Source: CAZZBK01 sp964652155 (GTDB taxonomy: Bacteria; Planctomycetota; Planctomycetia; Pirellulales; PNKZ01). Taken from it: a stretch of 10,475 nucleotides of DNA. Position 1 is the first letter of the stretch. Every line of letters begins with the position of its first letter. Positions 6,849 to 10,475 of this stretch are shown here, piece by piece. Made by a program: the position numbers and the translations under genes. The stretch spans positions 1 to 10,475 of the forward strand of contig CAZZBK010000178.1 in assembly GCA_964652155.1 (NCBI GenBank), in the 5' to 3' direction. A model generated the notes under the pieces. The model saw nothing but the letters and a program-made list of their open reading frames with translations. It was not told the origin of the DNA and did no database searches.

Positions 6849-7327
6849 ATCACCAATGGGAACAGCAGCCGGCCGGAGACGTGCGCTGCCTGGTCTGCGG
6901 CATCCGCGCGCTCACGCCCAACAATAAGGAATGCGCCGGCGAAGCTGCGCGCGCTGCCCAAAAGGTAAAGCCGTGCTGCGGAGATAAGACCAACACGCTC
7001 GCGGCCGTCGGCGCCGTCACGCGACCCAGTTGCCTCGAATGCGTCGAGAAGCACCTTGGCGCAGCGTGGGTCCTGCTGGCCGAGACCCGCGACGGCTACG
7101 CTTATCGCCTTCGTGCCATCGGCCACTTGCACGAGGCCGAGGACGAATCGCAGCAATGGCCCGAACTGCACAACGCCATCCGCGACGCCCGCAAGGCGTA
7201 TCAAAGCATCGTCGCGCTGCCGGACTTTGAGGCATTGGCAAAAATCGTCGCATCGATCCATCTCCGAGATATTAACCGTCCCCCAAGTAAATTGGCGAGA
7301 GAAAACAACATCTTGATTCGGAGCTAA
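6845..7327 (+). CDS. Small CxxC protein of phage-module type, function unknown
   Basis: The 160-residue product starts at an ATG overlapping the previous stop by 4 nt (ATGA). Cysteine pairs C15-x2-C18 and C63-x2-C66, with C30 and C44-C45 between, could make a zinc site. The block CLECVEKHLGAAWVLLAETR, followed by YRLRAIGHLHEAEDE (87-101), forms two helices; I have seen this pattern in phage and planctomycete hypothetical proteins located near tail genes, but know no function. No signal peptide. The last 25 codons or so become more AT-rich, and the C-terminus (RDINRPPSKLARENNILIRS) looks less conserved, so this may be the edge of the module. It is the last gene of the tail operon in this window. 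Confidence 0.6.
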   Translation: MNHQWEQQPAGDVRCLVCGIRALTPNNKECAGEAARAAQKVKPCCGDKTNTLAAVGAVTRPSCLECVEKHLGAAWVLLAETRDGYAYRLRAIGHLHEAEDESQQWPELHNAIRDARKAYQSIVALPDFEALAKIVASIHLRDINRPPSKLARENNILIRS

Positions 7328-7342
7328 ACTGTCAATTGTGTA

Positions 7343-7370
7343 TTGATATCTTGAATATGTTGAAGATAAT
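7343..7370 (+). promoter_or_regulatory. Putative sigma70-type promoter for the parvulin/C39 unit
   Basis: TTGATA (7343-7348) and GATAAT (7365-7370) each match the -35 and -10 consensus at five of six bases, with a 16-nt spacer. They lie in the only AT-rich gap between the tail operon and the next gene, 48 nt before the ATG at 7419. A GGGGA ribosome site at 7410-7414 follows. The remaining bases of the 91-nt gap show no convincing terminator for the upstream operon. Confidence 0.45.
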
Positions 7371-7418
7371 GCTAGCCGAGGCTCTGTTGAAGTTTGAGTT
7401 TTCGAATCTGGGGATAAC

Positions 7419-8195
7419 ATGAACGTTACCACTGAACCTGTATTGGCGTCCGTGGGAGATACCCAGATTTCTACGACAGGCCTGATGCGATTCCTCAAGC
7501 TGCGACTAGATCTTTACAAGGTCATCCACGCCGCTCTCGTCGAGGAATGCCTGCTCCGCGCCGCTAGTGCCGCAGGAATTGAGGTTGTACCCGAGGAACT
7601 GCAAATATCCGCAGATCGAACACGACAACGACACGGCCTGCATTCGATCGACGCAACACACCAATGGCTTGCCACTCACGGATTATCCATCGACGATTTC
7701 GAGCAATCATTGCGGCAGAAATTGCTACTAGAGAAATTCCAGGACTGGCTGGTCTCAGAACAGGGCGAACAGGAGTTTGCTAAAGAGCCCGAGCGGTTTG
7801 CGCGGGCTCGTTTGCGTCGAATCGTTGTCGCTAATAGTGACTTGGGGCGGGAACTTGCAGCGCAAATAAGAAACGATGGGAAGGATTATGCTGATTTAGC
7901 CGGCGCTTACAGCCTTGATACTGCTTCACGGAACGTAGGGGGCGACATCGGCGTGGTGCTTCGTTGTCAATTACCGCCTGAGACAGGTAATCAAATTTTT
8001 GGCTCGAGGGTTGGTGAAGTCGTCGGACCGATCGACGAAAATGGCCTTTTCGCCCTGTACTTGGTCGAAGAATTGTGTACGGCAGATTTCGATGACACGA
8101 CGCGACAGATCCTCGGCTCTGAATTGCTGAACCGTTTTGCAGATGAACAACTGGCCCAAATGGAACTCAACTCGTCGTGGCTAGCGACCATCTAG
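7419..8195 (+). CDS. Cytoplasmic SurA/PpiC-like peptidyl-prolyl isomerase
   Basis: The 258-residue product has a helical SurA-like N-domain (about 15-120) and a parvulin (PpiC) domain at about 128-219. The latter contains RLRRIVVA, a FADLA-type helix (YADLAGAYS), the family signature NVGGDIGVV (172-180) and the closing strands GEVVGPI...LFALYLVEEL (199-219). Parvulins catalyse cis/trans proline isomerisation and SurA-like ones also chaperone unfolded proteins. Most bacterial SurA/PrsA proteins are exported; this one lacks a signal peptide or lipobox, so it should act in the cytoplasm. It is followed by a C39 peptidase gene 28 nt on and a giant leader-bearing protein, which suggests that it handles that substrate before export. 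Parvulins beside C39 exporters also occur in cyanobacteria, as I recall. Family call is good; client is inference. Confidence 0.75.
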   Translation: MNVTTEPVLASVGDTQISTTGLMRFLKLRLDLYKVIHAALVEECLLRAASAAGIEVVPEELQISADRTRQRHGLHSIDATHQWLATHGLSIDDFEQSLRQKLLLEKFQDWLVSEQGEQEFAKEPERFARARLRRIVVANSDLGRELAAQIRNDGKDYADLAGAYSLDTASRNVGGDIGVVLRCQLPPETGNQIFGSRVGEVVGPIDENGLFALYLVEELCTADFDDTTRQILGSELLNRFADEQLAQMELNSSWLATI

Positions 8196-8223
8196 GGGCC
8201 ATAACAAGACAAGATTCTCGGCA

Positions 8224-9495
8224 ATGTCTCAACCGATCTCAGATGATCATGGAATAGGCCATCAGCGGGCTGACGCGGAGCGTCGAGTGCAGTCGCTGAG
8301 AAGCTGGCCGTTTTTTTCGTTGTTTGATTCAGCTTGGCTTGAGAACTGGGCAACCCGCGGCGTAGAACGACGACTAAAGGTGGGAGAGGTCTTAGTCCAT
8401 GAGGGCACAATGGCCCGGCGGCTATTCTTAATCAGGACAGGCAAAATCCGAACTTCAAGGCAGGCTGATGGAGATCGGGAATTGTCACTTGGTTTATGTG
8501 GACCGGGGGAACTGATTGGCGACTATGGGCTACTGGCTCCCGGATTGATGACCGTGACCTGTCGCGCTGCCGAGCCGACCGCGGTCGTTACTTTTTCCCT
8601 CCATCGGTTCCGAGATGAGTTGAGCCTTCGCCCGGAGTTACGATGCTGCTCATTGAGGGACTGGATCCGTTTCCACTTTGCTCTCCGGTACCTACGGCAA
8701 CATGCCTATCTGGGATTTATGTCGCCACCGTCATTTCTGCCGATGACCGACTCATTACGGGCGGTGGAGTTTGCCCCCAACCTGACGATCCAAGGTCCCG
8801 GCCTGGCTGACGACTGCTGCTTTGTTATCCGTGAGGGGGTTGTGGAGGTAGGCGAAACAGGCCAGCGTCGCGAGGCTGGTGAATGTTTTGGCGCCGATAC
8901 TTTTCTGGGGAAGGCTCCTCGCCAAGTCCGTACCGTCAGTGCCGTTCAAGGTTGGGTGTTACGCCGCGACCAATTTTTGGAACACGATAATAGTTTAAAT
9001 GGCAATTATCAGTCGTTGCATCTTGGACTTCACGTCGCAAGCACAGCGTACCCGTGTGTTCGACAACGACAGGCGGCCGACTGTGGTATCGCCGCATTGA
9101 CGACTGCGTTACTTTTTCATGTCAGTGAGGTCGCGGAGTCGAGGGTCCGATCGTTGGTGCCGTTGGGCAACGCCGGTACTAATCTATCTGACTTAGCGAA
9201 GGCGGCTGAAGCGTTGGGGTTTCGTACCCATGCGGTGCGAATTGGCGTGGACCAATTGCCAATGGTTCGTTGCCCTGCCATTGCCCACCTTGCCGATGGG
9301 CATTACGTAGTTTTGTGCGATACAACATATCGCGTGACGATCGCAGATCCAGCCCAGGGAGTCCGACAAATCAGTCCAGCAGAGTTCGCAGCGGACTGGT
9401 CTGGCACGTTACTTTTGATCCTGCCGCCTGACAATGGTAAGGGGCAGCCGGCCGCTTCGATCTTGGAGAGCATTAACGATTTCAATTCGTCGTGA
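8224..9495 (+). CDS. Tandem cNMP-binding-fold protein with C39 peptidase domain
   Basis: The product has 423 residues. Residues 28-135 form a cyclic-nucleotide-binding-type beta barrel (GEVLVHEGTMARRLFLIRTG, then GELIGDYGLL), and 175-255 a second one (CCFVIREGVVEVG, GECFGADTFLG, then PRQVRTVSAV). The first lacks the arginine expected after the GEL loop, so it probably does not bind cAMP; the second keeps Arg near the place. Residues 278-400 are a C39 peptidase: Gln281 and Cys287 (QRQAADCGIAAL), His360 (GHYVVL) and Asp375 (IADPAQG) make up the whole catalytic set. C39 enzymes cut double-glycine leaders and are usually fused to an ABC exporter, but here the chain ends about 25 residues after the peptidase, and no ABC sequence follows in any frame. 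No clear ribosome site precedes the ATG. The giant protein downstream carries a matching leader. Confidence 0.82.
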   Translation: MSQPISDDHGIGHQRADAERRVQSLRSWPFFSLFDSAWLENWATRGVERRLKVGEVLVHEGTMARRLFLIRTGKIRTSRQADGDRELSLGLCGPGELIGDYGLLAPGLMTVTCRAAEPTAVVTFSLHRFRDELSLRPELRCCSLRDWIRFHFALRYLRQHAYLGFMSPPSFLPMTDSLRAVEFAPNLTIQGPGLADDCCFVIREGVVEVGETGQRREAGECFGADTFLGKAPRQVRTVSAVQGWVLRRDQFLEHDNSLNGNYQSLHLGLHVASTAYPCVRQRQAADCGIAALTTALLFHVSEVAESRVRSLVPLGNAGTNLSDLAKAAEALGFRTHAVRIGVDQLPMVRCPAIAHLADGHYVVLCDTTYRVTIADPAQGVRQISPAEFAADWSGTLLLILPPDNGKGQPAASILESINDFNSS

Positions 9496-9525
9496 TCCGC
9501 AGTCGAGGGGCGGTCAATTCTACGA

Positions 9526-9552
9526 AGCTCTGCTGTGATCGTTACAGGAGCT
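9526..9552 (+). repeat. Bulged inverted repeat (hairpin)
   Basis: AGCTC and CTGT pair with ACAG and GAGCT: nine base pairs, a two-base bulge (TG) on the left arm and a 7-nt loop. The bases after it (GGGGTAAAAAAC) lack a T-run, so it is not a standard intrinsic terminator. It may protect or regulate the transcript. Confidence 0.35.
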
Positions 9553-9643
9553 GGGGTAAAAAACTTTCTGGAATTTGTCCGTTTGCCAAGCCAATTGTGT
9601 TTTTAACTGTGAAACCCGACTTCTTGTGTGATTAATACCGAGT

Positions 9644-9649
9644 AGGAAA
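9644..9649 (+). promoter_or_regulatory. Ribosome binding site of the giant protein gene
   Basis: AGGAAA ends 6 nt before the ATG at 9656 (AGGA ends 8 nt before it), supporting this start. The residues after it fit a leader peptide and no in-frame alternative with a better site is seen. Confidence 0.6.
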
Positions 9650-9655
9650 CCGTCT

Positions 9656-10475
9656 ATGGCGACCATCGTGATTCTTGAGCTGCCCACATGGGAAGAACTT
9701 ACTCCAGAAGAACTGGAAGCTATCTTCGGTGCCGGACGGACCCTTTTCAAACGGCTTGGCTTTGAATCGCTTGAGGAACGCCGACTGATGTCGGCCTCAC
9801 CCAATTCGTTAGTGTCATCACCAGTCATCTCGCCAACGGTTTTGGTTGGTTCATCGACTCCAGGCATTGGTGCGGGGATAAATCATGCTCCGTCTATCAA
9901 TCCGACCGTGAATTCGGCAATCATATTGAATATGCCCACGGTGGTGAGCCTCGCCAACAATAGTTCTACGATACGGGTCTCTGACCTCTTGAAAAGTGGA
10001 TCAGGCATTCCGATTACGGATGTCGATGCTGGTGCCCAAAGTGGTATCGCCATAACATCCGTGAATAACGCACTCGGGTCGTGGCAGTATTCAATTGACA
10101 ACGGTGCCAACTGGAAAGACCTCAGTGGATCAATCAGCTCAGCTCGGTTATTGTCGGCCGATACCAGTACGATGGTCCGATTCACACCGCGTTCCGGGGT
10201 TTCTGGAACGATGTTCCCAGGCATCAGTTTTTATGCCTGGGATCAAACATCGGGTAAGAATGGCGACACGGCCGACTTAAGCAAGCGAGGTGGCACGACA
10301 GCGTTCAGCAATACCACGGCTTTTGTCAAAGTTGTCGTCACCGCCAACCACGCTCCGGTGGTCACAGCAGCAGCCACGTTCAGCATGCCTTCGGTGGTGA
10401 GCTTGGCCGGTAAAAGCTCCACGCTGTCAATCGCTGAACTTCTGAAAACCGGTGCCGTTGGTACAATCTCGGATG
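9656..10475 (+). CDS. Giant repeat surface protein with double-glycine leader (5' part)
   Basis: The frame stays open for 273 codons to the window end, so only the N-terminus is visible. Residues 15-26, LTPEELEAIFGA, fit a C39-type leader with cut after Ala26. Residues 28-47 hold FESLEERRLMSA, close to the LEPRxLL motif seen near the N-terminus of giant planctomycete surface proteins. A serine/proline-rich linker (48-75) follows, then NHAP-started beta-rich repeats of about 151 residues with ITDVDAGAQSGIAITSV, a GSWQYSIDNGANWKDL strand pair and FYAWDQTSG, of the kind found in very large cadherin/Ig-like adhesins. The second unit begins at residue 244. There is no ordinary Sec signal. The product should be secreted or surface-bound and is the likely substrate of the C39 protein encoded 160 nt upstream. 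The calcium-binding state, length and C-terminal signals lie outside the window. Confidence 0.8.
   Translation, partial: MATIVILELPTWEELTPEELEAIFGAGRTLFKRLGFESLEERRLMSASPNSLVSSPVISPTVLVGSSTPGIGAGINHAPSINPTVNSAIILNMPTVVSLANNSSTIRVSDLLKSGSGIPITDVDAGAQSGIAITSVNNALGSWQYSIDNGANWKDLSGSISSARLLSADTSTMVRFTPRSGVSGTMFPGISFYAWDQTSGKNGDTADLSKRGGTTAFSNTTAFVKVVVTANHAPVVTAAATFSMPSVVSLAGKSSTLSIAELLKTGAVGTISD
9698..9733 (+). other. Double-glycine-type leader motif in the giant protein
   Basis: These codons encode LTPEELEAIFGA. If cleavage follows Ala26, positions -12, -7 and -4 are Leu, Leu and Ile and -2/-1 are Gly-Ala, the pattern of C39-cleaved leaders. Aligned to the colicin V leader as I recall it (LTLNELDSVSGG), it agrees at L, T, E, L and G, with conservative changes D/E, S/A and V/I. 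Confidence 0.65.
9932..10384 (+). repeat. First adhesin repeat unit (453 bp, about 151 residues)
   Basis: The unit starts at MPTVVSLANNSST and the next at MPSVVSLAGKSST, both followed by a DLLK/ELLK-type helix. At DNA level the first stretches are similar but clearly diverged, so this is an old protein-level repeat. An NHAP tetrapeptide marks the linker before each unit, 17 and 13 residues ahead, a 4-residue indel. Confidence 0.75.
10385..10475 (+). repeat. Second adhesin repeat unit (partial, runs off window)
   Basis: Only the first 30 residues are present: MPSVVSLAGKSSTLSIAELL and what follows. They align with the start of the preceding unit (MP[TS]VVSLA, SST, LLK[ST]G), then depart at AVGT, cut by the window end. 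Confidence 0.7.

Larger units (their letters stand above)
9496..9655 (+). other. Intergenic region before the giant protein gene
   Basis: This AT-richer gap of 160 nt has no protein-like frame. It contains a bulged hairpin (9526-9552), two similar 13-mers TTGTGTTTTTAAC and TTGTGTGATTAAT starting at 9595 and 9624 and matching at 10 of 13 bases, and a ribosome site near 9644. No clear -35/-10 pair with proper spacing was found, so the giant gene may be read through from the upstream unit or use an unrecognised promoter. Confidence 0.5.

Noticed and set aside
8311..8317. Run of seven T near the start of the C39 gene
   Set aside because: It encodes part of WPFFSLFD, which fits the start of a cNMP-binding fold, and the frame is intact throughout.
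9526..9552. Hairpin after the C39 gene as an intrinsic terminator
   Set aside because: The hairpin is real but no T-run follows on either strand, so a terminator call is not supported.
9520..9867. Minus-strand open frame across the gap and the start of the giant gene
   Set aside because: It is serine-rich and low in complexity with no domain or ribosome site seen, while the plus strand carries a convincing leader and LEPRxLL-like motif there.

Overview
The window is GC-rich bacterial DNA, most likely from a planctomycete of the Pirellula/Rhodopirellula type. Two things suggest this: the tail-gene set has protein sequences that look like those common in planctomycete genomes, and the last gene encodes a large repeat protein whose N-terminus carries a LEPRxLL-like motif (FESLEERRLMSA) typical of giant planctomycete surface proteins. 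The taxonomic call is inference from protein style, not from a marker gene. All genes lie on the + strand.

Positions 1-7327 hold a tightly packed phage-type tail module, from a prophage, a domesticated tail or a gene-transfer-agent-like element. After the last codons of an upstream gene comes an exported thioredoxin-like protein with a CAGC motif and a C-terminal membrane anchor (143-961), an unusual member of a tail operon. Then follow an HK97 gp10-like tail completion protein (980-1372), the tail tube protein (1386-1805), a two-frame tail assembly chaperone (1812-2306 and 2303-2524, arranged for a -1 frameshift), a tape measure protein (2521-4539), two likely distal tail proteins (4549-5328, 5332-6147), a very cysteine-rich protein with a possible glutamine-amidotransferase/ThuA-like fold (6147-6848) and a small CxxC protein (6845-7327). 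Genes overlap by 1-4 nt or are separated by short gaps, as in one operon. No head, portal, terminase, lysis or integrase gene is visible.

Near 7245-7330 the composition becomes more AT-rich and a new transcription unit begins, with a plausible sigma70-type promoter at 7343-7370. It encodes a parvulin-type peptidyl-prolyl isomerase without a signal peptide (7419-8195), then a protein with two cyclic-nucleotide-binding-type folds and a complete C39 peptidase domain (8224-9495) that ends where an ABC transporter module would normally begin. After a 160-nt gap comes the start of a giant repeat protein that runs off the window (9656-10475).

The most interesting point is that the giant protein begins with a textbook double-glycine-type leader (LTPEELEAIFGA, residues 15-26), the substrate class of C39 peptidases, followed at once by the LEPRxLL-like motif. 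I read the three genes as a dedicated export system: the parvulin acts on the unfolded substrate in the cytoplasm, the cNMP-fold/C39 protein removes the leader, and an ABC exporter encoded elsewhere moves the adhesin-like protein out. This is inference, but each component is visible in the sequence.
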